Positions 9,801 through 20,264 of a stretch of 64,000 nt of DNA are shown one piece after another. Each line of letters begins with the position of its first letter. Position 1 is the first letter of the stretch. Under the pieces are notes generated by a model, which was not told where the DNA came from, did not search any database, and saw nothing but the letters and a program-made list of their open reading frames with translations. The position numbers and the translations under genes were made by a program. This DNA comes from Yersinia intermedia (GTDB lineage: Bacteria; Pseudomonadota; Gammaproteobacteria; Enterobacterales; Enterobacteriaceae). The stretch spans positions 1,178,001 to 1,242,000 of the forward strand of contig NZ_LR134116.1 of the NCBI RefSeq assembly GCF_900635455.1, in the 5' to 3' direction.

Positions 9801-9998
9801 ATACCCAATAGATTTCAAGTTGTGGGCAGGCGACAAACGAGATACAAATCGGTCGGGAACCGATTGAACAGTATTTCTGCTAGCCCGCAGGGTGAGCCTC
9901 AAGGATGAGGCTCATTAATCCCAATGAGCTGACATCAGTCAGTGATTCGGGTTATTGAGTGCAATCAACACACCTGCAACTTAAAATATGACGGGTAA
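9801..9998. repeat. ERIC element with a ~75-bp internal insertion
   Basis: The ends (ATACCCAATAGATTTCAAG and CTGCAACTTAAAATATGACGGGTAA) and the central segment with GTGATTCGGG match the 127-bp ERIC at 29370–29496. About 75 extra bases lie at roughly 9843–9917. The insertion holds two perfect hairpins, AATCGGT/ACCGATT (9847–9865) and GAGCCTCA/TGAGGCTC (9894–9913). Expanded ERICs of about this size are known in yersiniae. Confidence 0.8.
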
Positions 9999-10064
9999 TT
10001 GGGCCACAAGCATTGTAATCCTCACGCAGTCAGTTAGCATCACCACAGAATGATAGGTAATGAG

Positions 10065-11501
10065 ATGATTTCGTTGAAAAGATGGCGTTTATTCCCCCGT
10101 TCTTTACGTCAATTGGTGCTCATGGCATTTCTGTTGGTGCTGTTACCTTTATTGGTGCTGGCATATCAGGCTTATCAAAGCCTTGACCACCTAAGCACGC
10201 AGGCGGCCGACATTAATCGTACTACGCTGGCAGATGCGCGGCGCAGTGAGGCGATGACCAGTGTGGCGCTCGAAATGGAGCGTAGCTATCGCCAGTACTG
10301 CGTATTAGGTGACGCAACACTGGCAAAGTTATATCAGCATCAGCGTAAACAGTACGCTCAAATGCTTGATACTCACGCCCCTATCCTGCCAGATGCCCGT
10401 TACTATCAGACCCTGAGCGGTTTACTGGCACAACTTTCTGATATTAAATGTAAAAACAGTGGCCCGGAACAAAGTGCGTCAACGCTGTTGGAGCAGTTCT
10501 CCCGCTCGAATGCCGAGATGGTACAGGCAACGCGCGATGTGATTTTCTCCCGTGGTCAGCAACTACAAAAAGATATTGCCGAACGTGGGCAATTCTTTGG
10601 TTGGCAATCCCTGTTGCTGTTTTTAGTCAGCGTACTGTTAGTGGTGTTATTCACTCGGATGATAATCGGGCCGGTTAAAGGCATTGAGCGGATGATTAAT
10701 CGCTTGGGTGAAGGGCGGCCATTGGGTAATACTGCGCTGTTTAAAGGGCCACGCGAGTTACGATCACTGGCACAACGTATTATTTGGCTCAGCGAGCGCT
10801 TAGCGTGGTTAGAGTCACAACGCCACGAGTTTTTGCGCCATATCTCTCATGAATTGAAAACACCATTAGCCAGTATGCGCGAAGGGACTGAATTGTTAGC
10901 GGATGAGGTTGCCGGGCCGTTGACGCAAGATCAAAAAGAAGTTGTGGCTATCCTTGATAACAGTAGCCGCCATTTGCAATTATTGATTGAGCAATTATTA
11001 GACTATAACCGTAAACTGGCAGACGGCCCCGGCGAACATGAAAATGTTGAGCTGGCAGAAATGGTCGAGGATGTTATTTCAGCCCACAGTTTACCTGCAA
11101 GGGCCAAGGCTCTGCGCACCGAAACGGATCTTCAGGCGGACATTTGTTGGGCAGATCCGACACTATTAATGCGGGTATTGGATAATCTCTACTCCAATGC
11201 GGTGCACTATGGCGAGGAATCCGGTACCATTTGGATTCGCAGCCGTCGGGTGAATAACCGCGTACAAATTGATATTGCCAATACTGGGGCTCCGATCCCG
11301 CGTTCTGAAGAAACCATGATATTTGAGCCTTTTTATCAGGGAAGCCACCAGCGAAAAGGGGCTGTCAAAGGCAGTGGATTGGGGCTGAGTATTGCCCAGG
11401 ACTGCATCAGACGTATGCAGGGCGACTTGCAACTGGTGGCCGTTGATTACGCTGCGGTCTGCTTTCGTGTTGAATTGCCACTAACCGCCGAGAATGAATG
11501 A
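10065..11501 (+). CDS. glrK: Sensor histidine kinase GlrK (QseE)
   Basis: GlrK is the inner-membrane kinase that phosphorylates GlrR and responds to envelope conditions. The protein has a transmembrane helix at about residues 12–37, a periplasmic domain of about 145 residues, a second helix (QSLLLFLVSVLLVVLFTRMI), a HAMP segment, an H-box (FLRHISHELKTPLASMREG) and an ATP-binding domain with N-box DNLYSNAVHYG and G2 box GSGLGLSIA. I choose ATG 10065 because AGG lies seven bases upstream and the result, MISLKRWRLFPRSLRQL, aligns with E. coli QseE; ATG 10050 would add five residues. It is the first gene of the glrK-qseG-glrR operon. Confidence 0.95.
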   Translation: MISLKRWRLFPRSLRQLVLMAFLLVLLPLLVLAYQAYQSLDHLSTQAADINRTTLADARRSEAMTSVALEMERSYRQYCVLGDATLAKLYQHQRKQYAQMLDTHAPILPDARYYQTLSGLLAQLSDIKCKNSGPEQSASTLLEQFSRSNAEMVQATRDVIFSRGQQLQKDIAERGQFFGWQSLLLFLVSVLLVVLFTRMIIGPVKGIERMINRLGEGRPLGNTALFKGPRELRSLAQRIIWLSERLAWLESQRHEFLRHISHELKTPLASMREGTELLADEVAGPLTQDQKEVVAILDNSSRHLQLLIEQLLDYNRKLADGPGEHENVELAEMVEDVISAHSLPARAKALRTETDLQADICWADPTLLMRVLDNLYSNAVHYGEESGTIWIRSRRVNNRVQIDIANTGAPIPRSEETMIFEPFYQGSHQRKGAVKGSGLGLSIAQDCIRRMQGDLQLVAVDYAAVCFRVELPLTAENE

Positions 11502-11519
11502 ATAATGTACAAAAGGTCT

Positions 11520-12689
11520 ATGAGCAGCGTTATTAAAAAGACCGTCTTTTTATCATGTCCGACATCAACTGCGGCAGCGATGCCAGCGGCTAAATCTGCT
11601 ATGGGTATTTTTTGGCAAGCTTTGTTGCTGGCTCCACTTTTGCTCACTGGATGTAGTGATAATCCAGCCAGTAGCCGTTTTTCACAAGCAGTACAGATGG
11701 TCATACCGGAAACGAAAATTGTTGATTATCGGACCTTATCTTGCGATGTGTTATGGGATCTTGATGATAAAGAGACGTTGGAGAACTCCCTTTACTGGCT
11801 ACGGGCAATGGATTGTGCTGAACGCTTGGGTTCTACTCAAGCACGAGTATTAGCGAAGTCACTACCGGTAACGGCATGGCCTTCGGCCTTTAAGCAGGGC
11901 ATTTTAGTTAGCAGTGCTGAGCCGACAATGGCGGAACGTCGCCAAGTGGTTGAGCGTTTAAACAATTATAGCCAAAGCGTCCCTGGGGCTGTGCGCCCAT
12001 TGATTCAGCTATGGCGTGAGCAACAGGTGCTGCGCATCTCCCTGGCAGAAGAGCGCATTCGCTATCAGCGCTTACAAGACGAATCGGACGCCCAGATTGA
12101 TCGCCTGCGGGAAAGCCAGACCCGGTTGCAATATAACTTGCTGGATACCACCCGTAAGTTAGAAAACCTGACTGATATCGAACGGCAGCTTTCAACACGC
12201 AAGCAGTTGCAGAATGAAATTCCAGATACTGATGCAGATAGCAAATCAGCCATCGTGCCGAAATCGGTAGAGGCTAAACCTCAGCCAAAAGTTGAGGCGA
12301 CTAAACCAGTTGCAGCTAAGCCAGTAGAGGCTAAACCGGTTGAAGCTAAACCGGTTGAAACTAAACCGGTTGAAGCTAAACCAGTTGAAGCTAAACCAGT
12401 TGAAGCTAAACCAGTTGAAGCTAAACCGGTTGAAGCTAAGCCAGTTGAAGCTAAGCCAGTTGAAGCCAAACCAGTTGAAGCCAAACCGGTTGAAGCTAAA
12501 CCAGTTGAAGCTAAGCCAGTTGAAGCCAAACCAACAGCACCTCAAGCTGACACTAAACCGGCTCCGCAATCGGTAGAAAAACCGGCTGATACTTATACTC
12601 CGCCAGTGGTACCCCCAACGGATGTACCACCTGCCACCAATAAGGAATCTCATGACGCCACGCAAACCGGCCAATCTACTGCTGGTTGA
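11520..12689 (+). CDS. qseG: Lipoprotein QseG with expanded KPVEA repeat
   Basis: QseG is an envelope lipoprotein that interacts with the GlrK/QseE sensor. A signal peptide ends in the lipobox LLTGC. The middle (YWLRAMDCAERLG, FKQGIL, VRPLIQLWREQQ, a coiled coil and TTRKLENLTDIERQLSTRKQ) matches E. coli QseG. The C-terminal third is unusual: about 15 consecutive KPVEA-type pentapeptides, then a Pro/Thr-rich tail. This makes the protein about 390 residues, against 237 in E. coli as I recall it. ATG 11520 has AAAAGG just upstream; ATG 11505, three bases after the glrK stop, is an alternative. The 3' end overlaps glrR by 38 bp. Confidence 0.92.
   Translation: MSSVIKKTVFLSCPTSTAAAMPAAKSAMGIFWQALLLAPLLLTGCSDNPASSRFSQAVQMVIPETKIVDYRTLSCDVLWDLDDKETLENSLYWLRAMDCAERLGSTQARVLAKSLPVTAWPSAFKQGILVSSAEPTMAERRQVVERLNNYSQSVPGAVRPLIQLWREQQVLRISLAEERIRYQRLQDESDAQIDRLRESQTRLQYNLLDTTRKLENLTDIERQLSTRKQLQNEIPDTDADSKSAIVPKSVEAKPQPKVEATKPVAAKPVEAKPVEAKPVETKPVEAKPVEAKPVEAKPVEAKPVEAKPVEAKPVEAKPVEAKPVEAKPVEAKPVEAKPTAPQADTKPAPQSVEKPADTYTPPVVPPTDVPPATNKESHDATQTGQSTAG
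12306..12530 (+). repeat. 15-bp tandem repeat inside qseG
   Basis: Fifteen adjacent copies of a 15-bp unit (CCRGTTGAAGCTAAR, with third-position variants) encode the pentapeptide PVEAK. The first copies diverge (GCAGCT, GTAGAG, GAAACT). The length is a multiple of three, so copy-number change would keep the frame. The unit is free of stop codons in several frames on both strands, which explains long spurious frames here. Confidence 0.95.
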
Positions 12690-13989
12690 TGACGACCCCA
12701 GCTTACTTAAGTTACTGGGGATGCGTTTAACCAGCGAAGGGTTTAATGTCACTACGGCTGAAAGCGGCCAGGAAGCGTTGCGCCTGTTAATGCGTGAGAA
12801 GATAGATTTGGTTATCAGTGACTTGCGGATGGATGAAATGGACGGCATGGCGCTGTTTGTGGAAATTCAGAAGCATCAGCCAGGCATGCCAGTGATTATC
12901 CTGACCGCCCACGGCTCGATCCCTGATGCCGTGGCTGCCACCCAGCAAGGGGTGTTCAGTTTCCTGACCAAACCCGTTGATCGCGATGCTTTATATAAAG
13001 CCATTGATGCAGCTTTAGAGCTTTCTATTCCTGCCGGTGATGATACCTGGCGTGAAGAGATAGTGACCCGCAGCCCGGTTATGTTGCGCTTGCTAGAGCA
13101 GGCTAAAATGGTGGCGCAATCTGACGTTAGTGTGCTGATTATCGGGCAAAGTGGAACCGGTAAAGAGGTTCTGGCACAAGCTATTCATGCTGCCAGCCCT
13201 CGGGCGAAAAAAGCCTTTATTGCCATTAACTGTGGTGCATTGCCGGAACAGTTGCTGGAGTCTGAATTATTCGGCCATGCCAAAGGTGCGTTTACCGGTG
13301 CGGTCAGTAGCCGTGAAGGGCTATTTCAGGCCGCAGAAGGCGGCACGCTGTTTTTAGACGAAATTGGCGATATGCCACTGTCTTTACAGGTTAAATTACT
13401 GCGAGTGTTGCAAGAGCGCAAAGTGCGCCCACTGGGCAGCAACCGTGATTTAAGCATCGATGTGCGGGTCATCTCAGCCACCCACCGTGATTTGCCTAAA
13501 GCCATGGCAAAAAATGAATTCCGCGAAGATCTCTACTATCGTTTGAATGTGGTGAATCTGAAGATCCCGGCGCTGCATGAGCGCTCAGAAGATATCCCGC
13601 TACTGGCTAATCATCTGTTACGTGAATCAGCTAAGCGGCATAAGCCATTTGTCCGCAGTTTCTCAACCGATGCCATGAAGCGGTTAATGACCGCCAGTTG
13701 GCCGGGGAACGTGCGCCAGTTGGTCAACGTGATTGAACAATGTGTCGCACTCACCTCGGCTCCGGTCATTAGTGAGGCACTGGTTGAGCAGGCGCTGGAA
13801 GGGGAAAATACGGCATTGCCAACCTTTGTTGAAGCCCGTAATCAGTTCGAATTGAATTATTTGCGTAAGTTGCTACAAATCACTACAGGTAATGTGACCC
13901 AGGCTGCCCGGATGGCAGGGCGTAACCGTACCGAGTTTTACAAGTTGTTGTCGCGCCATGAGCTGGATGCCAATGATTTTAAAGAATAA
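12652..13989 (+). CDS. glrR: Sigma-54 response regulator GlrR (QseF)
   Basis: GlrR is the enhancer-binding protein that activates the sigma-54 promoter of glmY. The N-terminal receiver has the acidic pocket (LLVDDDPS) and phospho-acceptor Asp in DLVISDLRMDEMDG. The central AAA+ domain has Walker A GQSGTGKE, the sigma-54 contact loop GAFTGA, and Walker B GGTLFLDEIGD. The C-terminal domain is a Fis-type helix-turn-helix (VTQAARMAGRNRTEFYKLL). The start at ATG 12652 follows AAGGAA and matches the E. coli N terminus; an ATG 30 bases upstream is also in frame. The 445-residue protein overlaps the end of qseG, suggesting translational coupling. Confidence 0.97.
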   Translation: MTPRKPANLLLVDDDPSLLKLLGMRLTSEGFNVTTAESGQEALRLLMREKIDLVISDLRMDEMDGMALFVEIQKHQPGMPVIILTAHGSIPDAVAATQQGVFSFLTKPVDRDALYKAIDAALELSIPAGDDTWREEIVTRSPVMLRLLEQAKMVAQSDVSVLIIGQSGTGKEVLAQAIHAASPRAKKAFIAINCGALPEQLLESELFGHAKGAFTGAVSSREGLFQAAEGGTLFLDEIGDMPLSLQVKLLRVLQERKVRPLGSNRDLSIDVRVISATHRDLPKAMAKNEFREDLYYRLNVVNLKIPALHERSEDIPLLANHLLRESAKRHKPFVRSFSTDAMKRLMTASWPGNVRQLVNVIEQCVALTSAPVISEALVEQALEGENTALPTFVEARNQFELNYLRKLLQITTGNVTQAARMAGRNRTEFYKLLSRHELDANDFKE

Positions 13990-14050
13990 TTATTGTGAGT
14001 TAGTGGTAATAATTATTCCCTGATAAAGCTGAAATAGAGTTTAAACACAA

Positions 14051-16026
<1,976 letters not shown>

Positions 16027-16113
16027 ATTTGGCGACTGCACCGATGGGCACTCCGGCGGTGCACACTGCTACGACCCATTCGGTACATTTCCCCCACCTA
16101 TTGACGTGATAAT

Positions 16114-16142
16114 AAGCCCGTTTCCACCAGCGGGCTTTTTTT
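16114..16142 (+). terminator. Rho-independent terminator of glnB
   Basis: AAGCCCG (16114–16120) pairs with CGGGCTT (16131–16137), followed by T residues to 16142. Confidence 0.85.
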
Positions 16143-16148
16143 ACCCCT

Positions 16149-16214
16149 AAATTCGACGTACTTGGCGTTGCAGGTAGGCCGCAAGCGACCCCCCTGCAAC
16201 GTCAAGTACCAAGG
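16149..16214. repeat. ERIC-like palindrome between glnB and yhfT
   Basis: GTACTTGGCGTTGCAGG (16158–16174) pairs with CCTGCAACGTCAAGTAC (16193–16209) with a single G·U pair in 17. The left half (AATTCGACGTACTTGGCGTTGCAGGTAGG in part) resembles an ERIC end and the degenerate ERIC beside hmp. It may be an internally deleted ERIC acting as a structure between convergent genes. Confidence 0.6.
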
Positions 16215-16216
16215 AT

Positions 16217-17512
16217 TTATGCTGGAACAAATAACCCCAGCCAATAGAATAGATTCAGCACGATACCGGCAAGAATCACCGCCACCACCGGTGCGGCAAT
16301 CTTCATCACCGGGCGACCAATGGCTTCATTCAGGAAATATAAGGCGGTGGTGATGGTGAAACCGGTATAACCCGCCATTTTGATCGATGCAAAAATTGCC
16401 CCGATTAACAGCGCGTATTCCATCAGCAAGTTCATGGCGTTACGGATATTATCAGACGCATTGCGTACTGATGGGAAGCGGCCTAACCATTTTCCGATTG
16501 AACGCAGCATCAGCACTTCCAGTGATATCACCACCGCGCCTATTATCCCCGCCAGCAAGGGGTTGGGGACCAGATAACCGACCACAAACACAAAAGTGAA
16601 ACCGGCAACGGCATAAACACCGGTCGCCAGCGCCGTGGTGGCAATCAGCGGCACAAATCCGAGGCCACGCATAAACTCAGCCAACGACGCCTGATGGATT
16701 AATGCCAATGACTCTTCCGGCGTGATGCCCGGTGCGTAAGCTTTTGCCAGTGTATAAATGGACACTTCGCTACCACCAAAAATCTTCATACTGGCGACGG
16801 CTGAAATTAATCCACCCACCACCGCCAGCATCGGTAAGTTCTTAATAATTCGCTGGGTTCGCTCTTCAAATACAGAGTGCCCGCCACCACCCCCCAAGTG
16901 GGTTTTTGCCCGTAAGTCTTGAGCAATAGCAATGCCGATAAGCAGGATCATACCGACAAAAATTTCAATTGATTCAGGGAATAACCCGGTGAAGCGGATA
17001 ATAAGTAGCCGGGTTAGCAGCACGATAAAGGCGGAAATAACCGCAGTTTTCCAGCCAAACTGATAGAAAATAGCCACCAATGGGAACAGGGCAAAGGCTG
17101 ATATCACCGGGCTACTCAACTCCCCCAGAGAGCCGATAAAATTCACTGGCAATGAGGTGAGCGCAGTATTAACCGCCGGTAAGCTGGTAAGGGCCAAAAT
17201 ACCCCACGCGGCCCCCAGTGCGAATGCCAGATAGCTATTGATTGCCAGCACACCAATGATGTCAGTCGGCAAAAACAGTAACCAGGAGTTAAGTAAGCCG
17301 GTCGAAAGGGTAAATGAGATACCGACTGAGGCGATAAAACCCACACTCAGACCGAAAGCGATACTACCCGCTTCACGGCGGCTCATATTACCTTCAACCA
17401 ACTGTGGCAAAATAGGGCGGATGCCATCATGGAACACGGCAACGGAACGGTGAGAAAGCAGCGCGGTCATCCCTGTTAGTAGAGCAACCACAACTATATG
17501 AATATAATCCAC
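16217..17512 (-). CDS. yhfT: YhfT family inner-membrane protein, probable transporter
   Basis: This 431-residue polytopic protein has about ten to twelve hydrophobic segments and closely matches what I recall of E. coli YhfT. A loop near residue 210 contains a Gly-rich stretch (HLGGGGGHSVFEERTQ). Its substrate is unknown; its place as last gene of the yhf operon, behind enzymes, suggests uptake of the operon's substrate. That role is inference. It follows yhfU by 12 bp. Confidence 0.88.
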   Translation of the reverse strand: MDYIHIVVVALLTGMTALLSHRSVAVFHDGIRPILPQLVEGNMSRREAGSIAFGLSVGFIASVGISFTLSTGLLNSWLLFLPTDIIGVLAINSYLAFALGAAWGILALTSLPAVNTALTSLPVNFIGSLGELSSPVISAFALFPLVAIFYQFGWKTAVISAFIVLLTRLLIIRFTGLFPESIEIFVGMILLIGIAIAQDLRAKTHLGGGGGHSVFEERTQRIIKNLPMLAVVGGLISAVASMKIFGGSEVSIYTLAKAYAPGITPEESLALIHQASLAEFMRGLGFVPLIATTALATGVYAVAGFTFVFVVGYLVPNPLLAGIIGAVVISLEVLMLRSIGKWLGRFPSVRNASDNIRNAMNLLMEYALLIGAIFASIKMAGYTGFTITTALYFLNEAIGRPVMKIAAPVVAVILAGIVLNLFYWLGLFVPA

Positions 17513-17524
17513 GGTGGTCTCCCC

Positions 17525-17878
17525 TTAGCGCAACTGTGTAATAAGCAGTGGGATGGCATGTTCAATATGTTCGACGGATAAGCCAAATGCCACTTTGCCA
17601 TCGGTCACCAACTTCGCTATTTGCTCAGGTTTAGCTTTGATGCCAGGTTTGGCGATAGTGGCGCTTTTGTTATAACCGATAATCGCGATAGCCATCGACA
17701 ATGCTGCTCCGGCTCCGGTGTTACAGGCTCCGATATAATAGTCCAACTGGCCTTCTTTCACTTTGATAGCCGCATCCATGTCCGAGAGAATAAATGTCTC
17801 AAAGGTATTCGGTGCCGTCTGCTCGATCATTTCGCGTATTAACTCTCGTTGCAGCCCGGCAATGCCAATCTTCTTCAT
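17525..17878 (-). CDS. yhfU: YhfU, DUF2620 protein
   Basis: This small soluble protein of 117 residues starts MKKIGIAGLQRELIREMIEQ and carries YYIGACNTGAGAALSMAIA and KPGIKAKPEQIAKLVTDGKVAFG. It closely matches E. coli YhfU, of unknown function. The start at ATG 17878 has AAGGAAAG upstream, inside the end of php; a GTG two codons earlier is possible. Only two bases separate it from the php stop, indicating coupling. Confidence 0.87.
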   Translation of the reverse strand: MKKIGIAGLQRELIREMIEQTAPNTFETFILSDMDAAIKVKEGQLDYYIGACNTGAGAALSMAIAIIGYNKSATIAKPGIKAKPEQIAKLVTDGKVAFGLSVEHIEHAIPLLITQLR

Positions 17879-17880
17879 AA

Positions 17881-18768
17881 TCACTTTCCTTGCGTGGCGA
17901 AAAATTTATTAGGATTGTGGCGCAACATCATTTCCACCTGAGCGTGGGAAATCCCTGCGGCCAGTAACATGGGAACAAACGAATCAACTAAATAACTAAA
18001 CCCGCTGCCGCCATTCGCTTTTAAATGTGAACGGCGGGTGATATCCATCGATAGCATGACTCTATCCAGCAACCCGCGTTCAGCCAACGTCAGTAACATC
18101 GCGACCCGACGTTGGTCCGGGAAATAACTATTTTTACCGATGGTATCGAATTGGACATATACGCCCCTATCGATCATTTGCACAATAAGATCAGGCTGTT
18201 CTTTCAGGTCACAATGGCCGATGACCACTCTATCAAGTGGTACACCATGTTGTTTGAGTAGATCAATTTGCTGCAACCCCATGGTACTGAAACTGGTATG
18301 GGTTGAGATGGCCAGGCCAGTTGCATGGTGAGTCAGTGCTGCGGCATGAAAGACTTTTGCTTCATCAGGGGTAATCACCCCCTCACTGGTGCCTATCTCA
18401 GCAATGATGCCCGCTTTCAGTTCGGTGCCATCAATACCTGTCTCGATCTCATCAATCATGGTTTGTGCCAATTGCTGTGCGGTACTTGTACGCACCTTCG
18501 GCGGGTAGAAACTGTCGGTGTAGTAACCGGTTGATGCGATGATATTTATGCCACTGTCATGCATCAGATTCAATAAAAACTGAGGGTTACGACCCATGTA
18601 ACGGTTGGTCACTTCGACGATGTTTACCACCCCTTTACTCACCAGTTCACGCATTTCGTCACAAATTGGCTGATATTGATCCAAGCGGCAGTCCAGATTA
18701 TTTTTGAAGCCAGACAAGTCAATGTGGAGATGTTCGTGTGCGTAGGTGTATCCATTGGGATTGATCAT
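17881..18768 (-). CDS. php: Phosphotriesterase homology protein
   Basis: This is a TIM-barrel amidohydrolase of the phosphotriesterase-like group. HEHLHIDLSG gives the first HxH metal pair. THTSFSTMG, GHCDLKEQPD and SMDITRR supply the later His and Asp ligands. E. coli Php has the same motifs; its physiological substrate is not known to me, and activity on phosphotriesters should not be assumed. I place the start at ATG 18768 (GGAG eight bases upstream), giving 295 residues; a longer frame from TTG 18804 lacks a ribosome site. A 224-bp gap separates it from yhfX, where E. coli has yhfW. Confidence 0.88.
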   Translation of the reverse strand: MINPNGYTYAHEHLHIDLSGFKNNLDCRLDQYQPICDEMRELVSKGVVNIVEVTNRYMGRNPQFLLNLMHDSGINIIASTGYYTDSFYPPKVRTSTAQQLAQTMIDEIETGIDGTELKAGIIAEIGTSEGVITPDEAKVFHAAALTHHATGLAISTHTSFSTMGLQQIDLLKQHGVPLDRVVIGHCDLKEQPDLIVQMIDRGVYVQFDTIGKNSYFPDQRRVAMLLTLAERGLLDRVMLSMDITRRSHLKANGGSGFSYLVDSFVPMLLAAGISHAQVEMMLRHNPNKFFATQGK

Positions 18769-18992
18769 CGAGTAGGCTCCGACGAAGGGCGGTATAGGGG
18801 CCAAAGTTCACCCGGATATCGACAGTCTTTTATTGCAGGATGATTGATTTCATTAATATCGCTTATGATAATGACACTACTATATCGGCAGTTTTATTAA
18901 TCAGTACAGCAACAATATGGTTTATTAACCCTATTATTCAATAAGAGTATCACGAGAACATATTACCAGGGCTAAAGCGTTGGCTTCTTGTT
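18769..18992. other. AT-rich gap inside the yhf operon, position of yhfW in E. coli
   Basis: No reading frame of note and no terminator are visible in these 224 bases. They are AT-rich, with a TATGATAATGACA stretch that faintly resembles half a Fur box. In E. coli this position holds yhfW, a phosphopentomutase-like gene of several hundred codons; no remnant of it is recognisable. Confidence 0.6.
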
Positions 18993-20147
18993 TTACCTGA
19001 GCTGATTACCCAGACTGTCGTAACAGCCCAGTAGACGGGGCTTGCCACTCTGAATTCCATCAATCAATACTACGTCGCTGCGGGTAACAAATATCTGCGT
19101 GCGGAAACTCATGATGGTCGGGCTGCCAATGGGGAATTTACCCGCCAAACGCAGACAGTAATCGATACTGCTATCTTCCATCGGTGATACTACGCTTTGA
19201 CTGAAGCGGTTGCCATGCCAGACCAATGCGTTTTGCAAATGACCACGGCGATAATAACCTCCGCCAAAAAAATAGCTGCTATCAGCGACATGATGCGAAA
19301 TCTCCGACAGATAAAGCATGGAAATCTGTTCAGGTTGGTTACCATGCTGATTGGCGGGAATGGTGCCGGTGAGTGCATGCCCAGGTTCACTGTGTGTTAC
19401 GCCTAGCTGGGCTAATTGGGGTAGGGTAGTGCAACTGGTGGCGGAAGGGGCGTTGATTTGCTCAAGGCTAATGCCTTGCGTCAGTAGGATATCGCGGGCG
19501 GCCAGTAAAGTGTGCATATTGGCCGTCGGTAAGGTCTGCCGTGATAGGGGATCATACAACATACAAGGGAAGTGTGTTATTCCGACCAGGCGCACCGCTG
19601 GCATTTCATTGATCGCAGCAATGGTTGCGGGTAAATTCTCTAATGCGAAACCGGCTTCCTGCCCGGCATACAGCAAATCACCGGGTTGAAATACTTTCAG
19701 CATCAGCGGTTGGATATGATGTTGGTGGTGGGCGGCTTGAGAGACCTCCCGTGCCTTCTCCAATGAGAAAACGGTAATCACTTCTGGCCGCTGGCGCACT
19801 ATCGACGCTACCATTGCTGAGGGCGGCTGCACTAAATGACCCACATGGGCGACAGGAATAGCATGGCGGTATAACTGCCGCGCCTCTTTAAAATCGACCG
19901 CGACCATTCCCTGAAAACCGCATGCCAGCAGGCGGCGGCATAGTTCAGGATTACGCCCGAACTGCTTACTCATCAGATACAGTTTTATCTGGTATCGATT
20001 GGCCGTTGCAACCAGTAAACGGGCATTAGCTTCAGTTTGTTCCACGTCAATAACATAACTATCTGGATAGATTTCCCCCTGTTGCCAGTAGGAGATAGCG
20101 GCATCGATTAATTTGGTATTTTGTTTTAAAAGGGTTTTTAAAAACAT
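18993..20147 (-). CDS. yhfX: YhfX, alanine-racemase-like PLP enzyme
   Basis: This 384-residue protein has a fold type III PLP-enzyme pattern. The N-terminal barrel opens with YVIDVEQTEANARLLVATANRY and LYLMSKQFGRNPEL, whose Lys is the likely PLP lysine. NAPSATSCTTLPQLAQLGVTHSEPGHALTGT forms the later phosphate-binding and active-site part. It closely matches E. coli YhfX, whose reaction I cannot state. An N-terminal racemase or a decarboxylase-type barrel are both compatible. Confidence 0.87.
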   Translation of the reverse strand: MFLKTLLKQNTKLIDAAISYWQQGEIYPDSYVIDVEQTEANARLLVATANRYQIKLYLMSKQFGRNPELCRRLLACGFQGMVAVDFKEARQLYRHAIPVAHVGHLVQPPSAMVASIVRQRPEVITVFSLEKAREVSQAAHHQHHIQPLMLKVFQPGDLLYAGQEAGFALENLPATIAAINEMPAVRLVGITHFPCMLYDPLSRQTLPTANMHTLLAARDILLTQGISLEQINAPSATSCTTLPQLAQLGVTHSEPGHALTGTIPANQHGNQPEQISMLYLSEISHHVADSSYFFGGGYYRRGHLQNALVWHGNRFSQSVVSPMEDSSIDYCLRLAGKFPIGSPTIMSFRTQIFVTRSDVVLIDGIQSGKPRLLGCYDSLGNQLR

Positions 20148-20264
20148 TTGATGTCCTAACTCCCTGAGGCAGAATTATTTTGTTTAATTATTATTATTTT
20201 GAATATTTACTAAAAAAAGACCCTGATATTAGTTGTTCAACAACGCATCCCGCTAAGCGCTGTT

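Noticed and set aside
12281..12576. Repeat-derived frames on both strands (Ala-Ser-Thr-Gly-Leu and Lys-Leu-Asn-Arg type)
   Set aside because: They are shifted readings of the same qseG repeat with no start signal or independent support.
12246..12848. Long minus-strand frame, rich in Phe, Asn, Trp and Ser, opposite qseG
   Set aside because: It exists because the 15-bp repeat has no stop codon in this frame; the composition is repetitive, there is no ribosome site, and it overlaps two certain genes.
18840..18960. Possible Fur box (TATGATAATGACA) in the yhfX–php gap
   Set aside because: Only about half of the 19-bp consensus is present and no promoter is evident; this is common by chance in AT-rich DNA.
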